A stretch of DNA of 64,000 nt from Kaistella flava (ex Peng et al. 2021) (GTDB lineage: Bacteria > Bacteroidota > Bacteroidia > Flavobacteriales > Weeksellaceae), in the NCBI RefSeq assembly GCF_015191005.1, contig NZ_CP040442.1, positions 3,286,001-3,350,000 of the forward strand. Reading direction: 5' to 3'. The position numbers and the translations under genes were made by a program. Below, in pieces: positions 34,738 through 43,316 of the stretch. The notes beneath the pieces were generated by a model. The model did no database searches and had not been told where the DNA came from. It saw only the letters and a program-made list of their open reading frames with translations. Within the stretch, counting starts at the first letter, position 1. Each line of letters starts with the position of its first letter.

Positions 34738-35346
34738 ATGAGAAATAAAGGATGTATGAGCGCCGGAACTATAGGTATTGCTCTTCTTGTCATTGCCGTA
34801 CTTGTTTTTTTCTGGGGAAAAAATGGCTACAATAATTTTGTTGCTAAAGAACAGACGGTTAATACAAAATGGTCGAATGTTGAAACCGTTTATCAAAAAC
34901 GTGCGAACTTGATTCCTAATTTGGAACGTACCGTAAAAGCGTATTCGCAATTCGAACAGGAAACTTTAACCAAAGTAATCGAAGCGCGTTCAAAAGCAAC
35001 TTCAATCACTGTAGATCCAACCAATATGACCGAGCAGGATTTAGCAAAATTTCAGGCAGCGCAGGGAGAATTAAGTGGAGCGTTAAGCAGATTGATGGCG
35101 GTAGTAGAAAGTTATCCTAATTTGAAAGCAGACCAACAATACATCAATTTCCAGAGAGAATATACGGCGATTGAAAACAGTATCCGAAGCGAAACCGTTT
35201 ATTATAACGAAGCTGCTCAGGATTATAATACGTCAATCAAAACGTTCCCAAATAATATTTTGGCCAACTTTACTAATTTCAAAGAAAAACCATACTTCAA
35301 AGCGGAAGCAGGTGCTCAAAAAGCGCCAGAAGTTTTTACCAACTAA
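34738..35346 (+). CDS. lemA: LemA family protein
   Basis: 202 residues with an N-terminal membrane segment (GTIGIALLVIAVLVFFWG) and a helical LemA domain. Markers are NTKWSNVETVYQKRANLIPN, LERTVKAYSQFEQETLTKVI and YPNLKADQQYINFQREYTAI. LemA proteins are envelope proteins of unclear function. Its stop overlaps the start of the next gene by one base, and two TPM-domain genes follow, the common Bacteroidota arrangement. Confidence 0.93.
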   Translation: MRNKGCMSAGTIGIALLVIAVLVFFWGKNGYNNFVAKEQTVNTKWSNVETVYQKRANLIPNLERTVKAYSQFEQETLTKVIEARSKATSITVDPTNMTEQDLAKFQAAQGELSGALSRLMAVVESYPNLKADQQYINFQREYTAIENSIRSETVYYNEAAQDYNTSIKTFPNNILANFTNFKEKPYFKAEAGAQKAPEVFTN

Positions 35347-35774
35347 TGAATAGTTTTCTAACAGATTATCAAATGGCTTCTCTTGTAGAAGCCATTCAAA
35401 CAGCAGAAAATCAGTCCAGCGGGGAAATTAGAATTCATATTGATTCTACGACCGAAGGAAATAATGCAGAGATCGCTTTTGAAGTGTTCAAAAGACTTTG
35501 CAAAGATCAGACTGCTGAGAAAAATGCTGTGCTTTTTCATGTGAATTTTGAACAGCAATATCTTACCATTATCGGTGATGAAGGCATTCATAAAAAAGTT
35601 CACCAAGATTTCTGGAATAAAATGCATGATGAAATTACCACTGCATTTTCTAAAGGCAAATATTTCGATGGTCTGAAAAAAGCCATTTTAGAAACAGGTA
35701 TCGAACTGAAAAAACACTTCCCAATTGTGGGCGAAAATCCAAATGAACTTCCCAATGAGATTACGTTCTCGTAA
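35346..35774 (+). CDS. TPM-domain protein without signal peptide
   Basis: 142 residues: a TPM (TLP18.3/Psb32/MOLO-1) domain starting MASLVEAIQTAENQSSGEIR with the acid-rich IHIDSTTEGNNAEIAFEVFK and FEQQYLTIIGDEGIHKKV parts. It has no signal peptide or membrane segment, unlike its downstream paralogue, so it would be on the cytoplasmic side. It starts one base into the LemA stop and ends inside the start region of the next gene. Molecular role unknown; TPM domains can be phosphatase-like. Confidence 0.85.
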   Translation: MNSFLTDYQMASLVEAIQTAENQSSGEIRIHIDSTTEGNNAEIAFEVFKRLCKDQTAEKNAVLFHVNFEQQYLTIIGDEGIHKKVHQDFWNKMHDEITTAFSKGKYFDGLKKAILETGIELKKHFPIVGENPNELPNEITFS

Positions 35775-36561
35775 CTACTTTTTAGCTTTTCTTTTATTAG
35801 GCTTAAATATTATTGTTTTTGCCCAAAAAGTTCCAGAAAAGCCGGCAATACTTTATCCAGTTTATGATCAGGTCGGACTTTTGACTCAAGCTCAGAAAGA
35901 CGAACTCAATCAAAAATTAATCAAGTTTTCAGATTCAACTTCTACGGAAATTGAAGTGATTATTATTCCAACAACGGGCGGGGAAGATGTGAATTATCTT
36001 GCCACAATGTATGGTGAGCAATGGAAAATTGGTCAGAAAGGAATCGATAACGGAATTGTATTCCTGATTGCGACTGAAGATCATACCATGTCAATCCAAC
36101 AAGGACGTGCGGTGGAGCAATATTTAACTGCTTCGGTTGCCGGACAGATCATGGATTATATCGTGACGCCAAAATTCAAACAAGGATTATGGTACGACGG
36201 AATTAACGGTGGTGTAGTTGCTTTGATGGATGCGGTTCAGGGAAAATTTAAACCGATTGCTAAAGATACTTCCAGTGAAAAAGGATTGAGTCCGGGACAA
36301 ATGGTTATGATTGCATTTTTTGTATTCTTAATCATTAGTTTCTTATTTAAAAATGGCGGCGGCGGTCGTGGCGGCGGCAATAATGATGACGATGACGTGA
36401 TTCTTTCCCGAAGAGGACGAAGTATTTATCCCGGCGGATTTTTCCCATTCCCAGGCAGTTTCGGCGGCGGCGGATTTGGTGGCGGTTCAGGCGGCGGTGG
36501 ATTCGGTGGCTTCGGCGGTGGCGGAAGTTTCGGCGGTGGTGGCGCTTCTGGAGGCTGGTAA
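35755..36561 (+). CDS. Exported TPM-domain protein with glycine-rich tail
   Basis: 268 residues from the ATG at 35755; an open frame starts ten codons earlier, but this ATG opens a clean signal peptide (RSRNYFLAFLLLGLNIIVFA). It overlaps the previous gene by 20 nt. The TPM domain spans about 30-165 (YDQVGLLTQAQKDELNQKLI, TSTEIEVIIIPTTGG, GQKGIDNGIVFLIATEDHTM). A membrane segment (about 180-196, MVMIAFFVFLIISFLF) precedes a tail of Gly-rich repeats ending GGGGASGGW. The tail would face the cytoplasm or periplasm depending on topology. Last gene of the LemA operon. Confidence 0.88.
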   Translation: MRLRSRNYFLAFLLLGLNIIVFAQKVPEKPAILYPVYDQVGLLTQAQKDELNQKLIKFSDSTSTEIEVIIIPTTGGEDVNYLATMYGEQWKIGQKGIDNGIVFLIATEDHTMSIQQGRAVEQYLTASVAGQIMDYIVTPKFKQGLWYDGINGGVVALMDAVQGKFKPIAKDTSSEKGLSPGQMVMIAFFVFLIISFLFKNGGGGRGGGNNDDDDVILSRRGRSIYPGGFFPFPGSFGGGGFGGGSGGGGFGGFGGGGSFGGGGASGGW

Positions 36562-36659
36562 CGTTGTAAGAGCCAAGGTAAAAGTGAAAAGAGCTAAAAT
36601 GAGAATTTATCTTAATTTAAAATATATTCTTATAATTAAATATTTTACGAATCAATAGG

Positions 36660-36684
36660 AACGGGCTTTAGCCCGTTTTTTTAT
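36660..36684 (+). terminator. Terminator of the LemA-TPM operon
   Basis: AACGGGCT / AGCCCGTT stem followed by a run of T. Confidence 0.8.
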
Positions 36685-36771
36685 TACGGCTAAGTTTTGT
36701 TGGCTTTAGCCAAAGCTTATTTTCAGTAATAATGAGACAAACGAATATAATTTGTCTTCTCAATGTTTAAC

Positions 36772-36800
36772 AAAAAAATCAGCCGTAGAATGCTGATTTT
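36772..36800 (-). terminator. Terminator after the GIN lipoprotein gene
   Basis: AAAATCAGC / GCTGATTTTT stem with T run on the minus strand, 28 nt beyond the gene's stop. Confidence 0.7.
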
Positions 36801-36827
36801 AATTTTTAATAAATGAGATTGTTTTTT

Positions 36828-37625
36828 TTATTGAATAGAAATACTTCCACCACTACTTTCTTTCTTACTAACGATATTCAGATTTCCAGTTTTGGTAATT
36901 GCAATTCCTGCTGATGAACTTGCAGATGCGTTTAATTGATTGGAAACCGATAAGCTTACATCTCCAGAACTGGAAGCTTCCACAGTTGCGTTTTCTGCAA
37001 TCACTTTTTGGGCATTCAAAGTTCCGGAAGAAGAAGCACGGAGATTCGCATTTTTCGTTTTTCCTGAAATGATAATATCTCCGGAAGAACTCACTTTTGA
37101 TTCTAAATTAATGGCCCAAACTGTTCCTAAATAAGTGCCCGAACTTGATACATCGATTGATAAATCATTAGCTTCCAGATTGCCTTTAATGGTTCCTGAA
37201 CTTGACACTTCAATGTCGGTTTTGTCCTGCGTGAATTTATCTTTAATGGTAATTGTTGCGGATGAACTGGCTTTAATTGCTGAGAAATCTTTAGCGAAAA
37301 TTTTTGCAGAAACATTTCTTGATGAAATATTCAATCCTGATTTAAAATGGATGTACAGTTTACCTCCCGAATTTTCTACCAAAACATCATCGATAATATC
37401 TGATGGTGCAGTAATCACCACTTTTTCTTCATTGGCTTTTACCACTTCTGCATTAATCGATTGTGCAACTCTAATTTCATCGAAATTCATTTTGTATTCC
37501 CGGTCTGTTAAAGCGCCGTTTCCTTCTTTTGGCATAATGTTAAAAGAGAAACCATTATCCGTTGTAGCATTACAGGAGGTTAAAAATAGTGCAGCTGCAA
37601 AAGCTGAAATGTAAAGTGTTTTCAT
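36828..37625 (-). CDS. GIN-domain (DUF2807) lipoprotein
   Basis: 265 residues. Lipoprotein signal LTSC (Cys18), then a GIN/DUF2807 beta-repeat domain from about 45 with recurrent KASSSATI, VSSSGTI, VSSSGDI, ASSSGTL and ASSSGDV turns, about 25 residues apart. This regular SSSG spacing shows a stacked beta-coil. The same domain is fused to DUF4252 at 5101-6348. It lies divergent from the M3 peptidase gene. Envelope protein of unknown function. Confidence 0.85.
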   Translation of the reverse strand: MKTLYISAFAAALFLTSCNATTDNGFSFNIMPKEGNGALTDREYKMNFDEIRVAQSINAEVVKANEEKVVITAPSDIIDDVLVENSGGKLYIHFKSGLNISSRNVSAKIFAKDFSAIKASSSATITIKDKFTQDKTDIEVSSSGTIKGNLEANDLSIDVSSSGTYLGTVWAINLESKVSSSGDIIISGKTKNANLRASSSGTLNAQKVIAENATVEASSSGDVSLSVSNQLNASASSSAGIAITKTGNLNIVSKKESSGGSISIQ

Positions 37626-37704
37626 AGTTTGATGTATTAGATTTTTATTATGTTAAAGATATATCTAAAAATTAATATCTTTATCCTTTAATAACAATTT
37701 ACGA

Positions 37705-39846
37705 ATGAAAAATATTACATCTGTTTTTTTAATTTCATCTCTGGCAATGACAACTGCCTGTACTACTATGAAAACAACTGAAAGTTCTCCCACTGAAATT
37801 CCCACTCCGGACGCTAATATGGCGAATAATCCGTTTATGAAAAAAAGTTCGCTGCAATACCAAGCACCGGAATTTGATAAAATTAAGGATGAACATTTCA
37901 AACCTGCTTTTGATTATGGTATGAAAGTTCAAATGGCAGAAGTTGACCAAATTGCCAATAATTCTGCAGCTCCAACTTTTGAAAATACCATCGTCGCTTT
38001 AGAAAATAGTGGTGAAGTTTTGAAAAGAGCGCAATTTGTATTTTATAATCTGACAGGATCGAATACGAACCCGACGTTGCAGAAATTGGAAGAAGAGTAC
38101 GCACCGATTTTTTCTGCCCTCAGCGATAAAATTCTTTTGAATGAGAAATTGTATGCCAGAATTAAAGCCATAAAAACTGAAGGATTAGGTTCTGAAGAAA
38201 AAAGAATGCTGGAATTATATACCACCAATTTCGAAATTGCCGGAGCGAATCTTTCTCCTGAAAATAAAGCGAAGGTTAAAAAAATCAATGAAGAGTTAGC
38301 GACGCTTTCTACGCAGTATACAAGTAAATTATTGAATGCGAGAAAAGATGGAGCACTTTTAATTACTGATGTAAAAGAATTGGACGGACTTTCTGCGGAT
38401 GAAATTGCTGCTGCAGCTGCGGATGCAAAAGAAGCCGGAAAAGTAGGTTATCTTCTTGCTTTGCAAAATACGACGCAACAGCCGATGCTTCAGAATTTGA
38501 AAAATAGAGCAACCAGAGAAAAGCTATTCAAAGCATCTTGGTACAGAGCTGAAAAAGGCGATGCCGATGATACGAGAAGTATTCTTGAAAGAGAAGCGAA
38601 ACTGAGAATGGAAAAAGGACATTTGATGGGCAAAAAATCTTTTGCTGAATGGAAGCTCCAGGATCAAATGGCGAAAACTCCGGAAAATGCAATGAACCTT
38701 TTAGCAAGATTAGCAACTCCTGCTGTAGAAACGGCAAAAAGAGAAAGTAACGAAATTCAAAAATTAATCGATCAGCAAAAAGGAGGATTTACGGTTGAGC
38801 CGTGGGATTGGAATTTCTATGCTGAACAGGTTAGAAAAGCAAAATACGATTTAGATGAAAATCAAATCAAGCCTTATTTCGAAGTAAGAACTGTTTTGGA
38901 GAAAGGAGTGTTCTATGCTGCGGAAAAGTTTTACGGTATTACGTTTAAAGAAAGAAATGATATTCCGGTCTATCATCCTGATGTGAAAGCGTATGAGGTT
39001 TTCGATAGAGATGGTAAATCATTAGCCATTTATTATTTGGATTTCTACACCAGAAATAATAAAAACGGTGGAGCGTGGATGAGTAATTTTGTAGAGCAAT
39101 CTCATTTATTAGGTCAGAAACCTGTAATTGTAAATGTTTTCAATTTCCAGAAACCGGCGGAAGGAAAACCTTCTTTGATTTCTTATGATGACGTTACCAC
39201 AATGTTCCACGAGTTCGGACATACTTTACACGGATTGTTTGCAGATCAGAAATATATTTCGATTTCAGGAACAAATGTGCCGCGTGATTTTGTAGAATTC
39301 CCTTCTCAAATTAATGAGTTCTTCGCGTTGGAACCTTCTGTATTGAAAAATTATGCAATACATTATCAAACCAAAAAACCGATGCCTCAAGCATTAGTTG
39401 ATAAAATTAAAAAAGCCGGAACTTTTAATCAGGGATATTCTACGACGGAATTAGTTTCTGCTGCAACCATCGATATGGGATGGCATTCTGTAACTGATGC
39501 TTCACAGTTTAAACCAACTTTAGAATTTGAAAAAGAGGTGTTGGCGAAATATGGTTTTAACTTAAAAGAAGTTCCGCCAAGATATCATTCTCCATACTTT
39601 GCTCACATTTGGGGCGGTGGATATTCAGCAGGATATTACGCATATATGTGGAGTGATATGTTGAATTCTGATGCTTGGGACTGGATCACAACGCATGGTG
39701 GAATGACCCGTGAAAATGGAGACCGTTTCCGTAAATACATTTTGTCGGTAGGGAATTCAATGGATTTAAATGAAGCATTTAAAAACTTTACCGGAAGAAA
39801 TCCCGATTTAAAACCTTTGTTGAAAGATAAAGGATTTATTAAATAG
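37705..39846 (+). CDS. dcp: M3-family metallopeptidase, Dcp-like lipoprotein
   Basis: 713 residues. A hydrophobic N-terminus (ITSVFLISSLAMTTAC) may be a lipoprotein signal with Cys19. The zinc motif FHEFGHTLHGLF (HExxH-type, HEFGH, about 503-514) and the downstream FVEFPSQINEFFALEP Glu are typical. PPRYHSPYFAHIWGGGYSAG is the conserved C-terminal substrate-binding stretch. Dcp-type enzymes remove dipeptides from C-termini; this would act in the periplasm. Terminator follows. Confidence 0.93.
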   Translation: MKNITSVFLISSLAMTTACTTMKTTESSPTEIPTPDANMANNPFMKKSSLQYQAPEFDKIKDEHFKPAFDYGMKVQMAEVDQIANNSAAPTFENTIVALENSGEVLKRAQFVFYNLTGSNTNPTLQKLEEEYAPIFSALSDKILLNEKLYARIKAIKTEGLGSEEKRMLELYTTNFEIAGANLSPENKAKVKKINEELATLSTQYTSKLLNARKDGALLITDVKELDGLSADEIAAAAADAKEAGKVGYLLALQNTTQQPMLQNLKNRATREKLFKASWYRAEKGDADDTRSILEREAKLRMEKGHLMGKKSFAEWKLQDQMAKTPENAMNLLARLATPAVETAKRESNEIQKLIDQQKGGFTVEPWDWNFYAEQVRKAKYDLDENQIKPYFEVRTVLEKGVFYAAEKFYGITFKERNDIPVYHPDVKAYEVFDRDGKSLAIYYLDFYTRNNKNGGAWMSNFVEQSHLLGQKPVIVNVFNFQKPAEGKPSLISYDDVTTMFHEFGHTLHGLFADQKYISISGTNVPRDFVEFPSQINEFFALEPSVLKNYAIHYQTKKPMPQALVDKIKKAGTFNQGYSTTELVSAATIDMGWHSVTDASQFKPTLEFEKEVLAKYGFNLKEVPPRYHSPYFAHIWGGGYSAGYYAYMWSDMLNSDAWDWITTHGGMTRENGDRFRKYILSVGNSMDLNEAFKNFTGRNPDLKPLLKDKGFIK

Positions 39847-39874
39847 GTCGTAGGATTTAGATAATAGGTATTAA

Positions 39875-39904
39875 AAAACCGCAGAAATTTCTGCGGTTTT
39901 TTTG
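39875..39904 (+). terminator. Terminator after the M3 peptidase gene
   Basis: AAACCGCAGAAA / TTTCTGCGGTTT perfect stem followed by T. Confidence 0.85.
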
Positions 39905-40088
39905 TTTGGGAAGTTCACGTAAAAGCAATGTTGAATTTTACCATTAAGATTTTGGGTAAAAAGTTAAGAGGATTAAGTTTTCTACGGAAATTAGGTATGC
40001 TAAAATAGTTTAGGATTTGGATTATCAAGATTTTATTATTATTAATTTGCGTAATTTTATTCTTGTCAACTTTTTAAAAATATAGAAG

Positions 40089-40472
40089 ATGAAAGATTAT
40101 AAACCCAAAAATTATAATTCGCTTTCGGCTTATCTGATTGTAGATGATGCAGACGAACTTGCAACACAGCTCAAAAGTATTTTTAATGCTGAGCAGTTGC
40201 GCAGAATTGAACACGAAGGAAGAGTGCAACATCTTGAACTCAAAATTGATGATACGGTTTTGATGATGAGCAACAGTGTTCCGGGTTATCCGGCGCAGAA
40301 AGTGATGCTTCATTGTTATGTTCCGAATGTGTTTGAGACTTTTGAAAAAGCTTTAGCGAATGGTGCTGAGAAAATTGAGGAACCCAATCAACGTGAGGAT
40401 GATGATGATATTCGGGGCGCTTTTTGTGATTTGGCTGGAAATTATTGGGCAATTTCTACACAGAAAGACTGA
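40089..40472 (+). CDS. VOC-family (glyoxalase-like) protein
   Basis: 127 residues with the beta-alpha-beta-beta-beta pattern of the vicinal oxygen chelate fold: SAYLIVDDADELATQLKSIF, VQHLELKIDDTVLMMSNSVP, HCYVPNVFETFEKALANGAE and the final IRGAFCDLAGNYWAISTQ. It resembles the PhnB-like/DUF1428-like group. Metal ligands and substrate are uncertain. It is a single gene just before the structured repeat carrying the IS110 element. Confidence 0.85.
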   Translation: MKDYKPKNYNSLSAYLIVDDADELATQLKSIFNAEQLRRIEHEGRVQHLELKIDDTVLMMSNSVPGYPAQKVMLHCYVPNVFETFEKALANGAEKIEEPNQREDDDDIRGAFCDLAGNYWAISTQKD

Positions 40473-40506
40473 ATCATTTCTCGGAAATACAAACCACCTG
40501 AACTTC

Positions 40507-40587
40507 TAGCCCGGATCGAAGAGGAAATCCTGTTATTGCGAAAAAAAACAAATATTTCAACGGATTGCTTCGCTTCACTCGCAATGA
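40507..40587 (+). repeat. Structured repeat copy C, left part (interrupted by IS110)
   Basis: Left arm TAGCCCGGATCGAAGAGGAA continues into ATCC, then an internal hairpin (TTATTGCGA, 40533-40541, pairs with TCGCAATGA, 40579-40587). The element stops abruptly at the IS boundary. Its right part is at 41809-41834, and joining the two gives one continuous element with the same arms as copy B. Confidence 0.7.
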
Positions 40588-40609
40588 TCTGTGTTAATAT
40601 GCAAGTATT

Positions 40610-41568
40610 TTAACAATAATTTACTTCATATTTTTCTTGTTTCTTTCCGATTTCAAATGCGAGTTTTAATAACTTATTTGCGATAGCGATTTTCACAACA
40701 CGCTCTGGTTTTCCTTTTGCAATTAATCTTTCATACATGTCTTTGCACGATTTATTCCACCTTTTTGCAGACCAGCTACACATGTATAAAAGTTTCCTTA
40801 TTTGAGATTTACCCATTTTGCAAATTGAACCTTTTCCTCGCACGCTACTTCCACTTTGATAAATTCTGGGACTAAAACCAACAAATGCAATGAGTTGTTT
40901 ATAGTTTTCAAATTTCTCAAAATTGTTGGTTGTAGCAATGAGCATTGCAGCAGTTTTCATACCTATTCCTGGAATTGAAGTTAAACATTCTACGCTTTTT
41001 GCATAGTTTGCTTTTGCCAATTTTTCGATCAATAATTCCAATTTTTCAATGCTTTTCTTAAGATTTTTTACAGAATTTATCATCTCATTTTCCAAGGTTT
41101 TATCCAATAAACCACTGCTTGTAAAAGCTTCTAATTGATTATTACTTTGGTTTATCTGTTTTTGAAGCAGTTGAACACGCGTAAATATTGCCGCATTTTT
41201 GATACAACTTCGCTATCTGGAACCCATAATTTTAGATCTTCTGCATTCTTTTGTGCATATTCCGATATGATTCTTGAATCTGCTTTGTCTGTCTTTGCTC
41301 GTTTTAATTTTGATTGTGAGTAGCGTTTTATTACCAAAGGGTTTTCTACCACAACTTTTACATCCATACTGAAAAGAAAATCTGCCAGTGGAAGATAATA
41401 ACTTCCCGAAGCCTCCATCACAACCAAATCTTCTTTACCAATTAGCTTTAAAAGTTTTTTAAAACCAACTTTACCATTCTCTAAAACCACATGTTTCCAA
41501 TCTGCGTTTTCTAAAAAACTTACATCAAAAACTTGCTTACTAATGTCAATTCCTATAAATTTACACAT
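40610..41568 (-). pseudogene. IS110 transposase, frameshifted (DEDD recombinase)
   Basis: The N-terminal RuvC-like half is read from ATG at 41568: FIGIDISKQVFDVSFLEN (first Asp), VMEASGSYYLPLADFLFS (Glu) and RAKTDKADSRIISEYAQ (two Asp). It stops at 41152. The C-terminal half, in the frame one base away, reads from about 41182 (VQLLQKQINQSNNQ) to 40610 and holds SIPGIGMKTAAMLIATT and the catalytic-Ser region YQSGSSVRGKGSICKMGKSQ. The span is 959 nt, one short of 320 codons, so one base is missing near 41175-41183. It is likely inactive unless frameshifting occurs; no slippery heptamer is seen at the break. Confidence 0.9.
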
Positions 41569-41599
41569 AACAATAATTTTTTAAAAGGAAAATACTACT

Positions 41600-41760
41600 G
41601 TAACTTATCTATCCTTAATACAGGCTTTAATGCCTCATGATCTGTCCAAGTTTATGTAGTAGGGGTAAAGTGATTTTCATTGCGAACGGTCTTTAAGACA
41701 AATGACAAGTAATAACCTTTCTCTTTACCCTTTCCTTTTTATTACTACATAAAGTTATTA
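41600..41760 (-). ncRNA. Predicted IS110 bridge RNA
   Basis: The region between the element's left edge and the transposase start folds on the minus strand into a long hairpin: 11 bp (41651-41661 with 41743-41753) and 8 bp (41663-41670 with 41723-41730) enclosing a 52-nt loop. In the loop, 41677-41685 is an exact reverse complement of the target flank at 40579-40587, and 41702-41710 resembles the other flank (ATGACAAGT against ATGACAGAT). Next to it, 41637-41645 (ATGATCTGT) equals the sequence at the element's right edge (40584-40592), with a small AGGC/GCCT hairpin after it. The order target loop then donor loop matches bridge RNAs of IS110 elements. Ends are estimates. Confidence 0.6.
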
Positions 41761-41808
41761 ACATTTAGAGATTTAATCCTATATTATACTTATGCAAACA
41801 TAGGATGA

Positions 41809-41834
41809 CAGATTGCAACGGAGAGCCGGACGTG
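41809..41834 (+). repeat. Structured repeat copy C, right part
   Basis: CAGATTGCAACGGAGAGCCG followed by GACGTG. It matches the right arm of copy B (GATATAGTGGAGAGCGGGAC). It ends 67 nt before the aminotransferase gene. Confidence 0.65.
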
Positions 41835-41901
41835 TTTTTCAAAGGAGCGAAAATCGTTTTGCTCCGAAAAAAATTCTTAATTTTGCAAAAAATATATCAT
41901 C

Positions 41902-43107
41902 ATGCCAAAAATATCTCATAGAGCGCAAAATATGCCCGCATCGCCGGTAAGAAAATTGGTTCCTTTCGCCCTGCAAGCGAAACAAAAAGGAATTAAAGTT
42001 TATCATTTGAATATTGGTCAACCTGATATTGAAACGCCACAAACAGCTTTGGATGCGGTGAAAAACAATGATTTGAAAATCTTTGAATACGCACTTTCTG
42101 AAGGGAATTTAGATTACAGAACGGCGCTGAAAGATTATTATCACACGCTTGGTTTTACGGATCTTACGACCGATAATTTCATGGTGACTAATGGAGGATC
42201 GGAAGCGTTGAATTTTGCTATTTCAACTTTGTGTGATGATGGTGATGAGATTATTATTCCGGAGCCTTATTATGCGAATTATAATGGTTTTGCAAATACT
42301 TTCAATGTGAATGTTGTAGCGGTTTCTTCCACGATTGATACTGGATTTGCATTGCCTCCGATTGAGGATTTTGAGAAAAAAATCACACCAAAAACAAGAG
42401 CGATTTTAATTTGTAATCCTGGGAATCCAACCGGTTATCTTTATACAAGAGAAGAGCTTCAGAAATTGGCCGATATGGCTTTGAGACACGATATCGTGAT
42501 TATTTCTGATGAGGTTTACAGAGAATATGTGTATGATGGAAAGCAGGCAGTATCAATGTTTGATTTCCCTGAAATCGCTGAAAACTGTATTATAATTGAT
42601 TCAGAGTCAAAACGGTACTCAATGTGTGGCGTAAGAATCGGTTGTTTGGTTACGAGATCTAAAAAAATTCATGATGCTGCGATGCTTTTTGCGCAGGCAA
42701 GATTGAGTCCGGTTCTTTTGGGGCAAATTGCAGCGGCGGCAGCTCATCAGAATGATACAGAATATATTTTGAAAGTTCGTGCAGAATATACGCACCGTAG
42801 AAATGTTTTGGTGGATTTATTGAATGGAATTCCGGGCGTGATTTGTCCGAAACCTAAAGGTGCATTCTATTGTGCGGTTGAACTTCCGGTTGATGATACT
42901 GATAAGTTTGCGCAATGGTTGCTTGAAAGTTATTCTCATAACAACGAAACCATTATGGTGGCGCCAATGAGCGGTTTTTACAGCAATCCGGAATTGGGTA
43001 AAAAACAGGTGAGAATTGCTTATGTTTTGAAAGAAGATGATTTAAGAAGGAGTGTGGAGTTATTGAATGACGCACTGCAAAAATATAAGATCGAATTTGG
43101 TCTTTAA
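41902..43107 (+). CDS. Pyridoxal-phosphate-dependent aspartate-type aminotransferase
   Basis: 401 residues, fold type I, class I/II. Markers are HLNIGQPDIETPQTALDAV, FMVTNGGSEALNFAISTL, ILICNPGNPTGYLYTREEL, and the cofactor lysine in IIDSESKRYSMCGVRIGCLV (about 230-249). The final Arg region is KKQVRIAYVL. It probably transaminates aspartate or an aromatic/branched substrate with 2-oxoglutarate; exact specificity cannot be read. A terminator follows at once. Its upstream region now contains the IS110 element, so its promoter may be affected. Confidence 0.9.
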   Translation: MPKISHRAQNMPASPVRKLVPFALQAKQKGIKVYHLNIGQPDIETPQTALDAVKNNDLKIFEYALSEGNLDYRTALKDYYHTLGFTDLTTDNFMVTNGGSEALNFAISTLCDDGDEIIIPEPYYANYNGFANTFNVNVVAVSSTIDTGFALPPIEDFEKKITPKTRAILICNPGNPTGYLYTREELQKLADMALRHDIVIISDEVYREYVYDGKQAVSMFDFPEIAENCIIIDSESKRYSMCGVRIGCLVTRSKKIHDAAMLFAQARLSPVLLGQIAAAAAHQNDTEYILKVRAEYTHRRNVLVDLLNGIPGVICPKPKGAFYCAVELPVDDTDKFAQWLLESYSHNNETIMVAPMSGFYSNPELGKKQVRIAYVLKEDDLRRSVELLNDALQKYKIEFGL

Positions 43108-43112
43108 ATTAT

Positions 43113-43138
43113 GAGCGGGTTTTTTAGCCCGCTTTTTA
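43113..43138 (+). terminator. Terminator after the aminotransferase gene
   Basis: AGCGGG / CCCGCT stem around a TTTTTTA-rich loop, with a short T run. Confidence 0.7.
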
Positions 43139-43152
43139 ATTTTTTATTTTAA

Positions 43153-43168
43153 CGCAAAGTCGCAAAGT
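43153..43168. repeat. Tandem CGCAAAGT x2
   Basis: Two exact copies of an 8-mer in the gap between the aminotransferase and DUF2199 genes. It is the same type of two-copy word as at 12215 and 33341. Confidence 0.7.
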
Positions 43169-43316
43169 TTTTAATGCAATGTTGTATTGAAAATTACGAT
43201 CACGAAGGCTTTTGACTGTGTCGAATCTTTAATTTTACTTAACGAGGTTTGTAAAGAATTTGTAGTTATAATTACTTCAATATTTTTAAATAATAGAATT
43301 TTCATAAATTTTAAAA

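Larger units (their letters stand above)
40588..41808 (-). mobile_element. IS110-family insertion sequence
   Basis: About 1.22 kb. Inside: a frameshifted transposase (40610-41568, minus strand), a 22-nt non-coding right end and a 240-nt non-coding left end upstream of the transposase. Boundaries come from the interrupted repeat: removing 40588-41808 joins CTCGCAATGA to CAGATTGCAACGGAGAGC without loss. ATGA occurs at both edges (40584-40587 and 41805-41808), consistent with a short shared core. There are no long terminal inverted repeats, as expected of IS110 group elements. Confidence 0.75.

Noticed and set aside
36562-36827. Small gene in the gap after the TPM gene
   Set aside because: Only two terminators and short GGCTTTAGCC-type hairpins are visible; open frames continue the glycine-rich shadow frame.
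41150-41190. Programmed -1 frameshift in the IS110 transposase
   Set aside because: No X-XXY-YYZ slippery heptamer or downstream stem is seen at the break, and IS110 transposases are normally in one frame; a deletion or assembly error is simpler.
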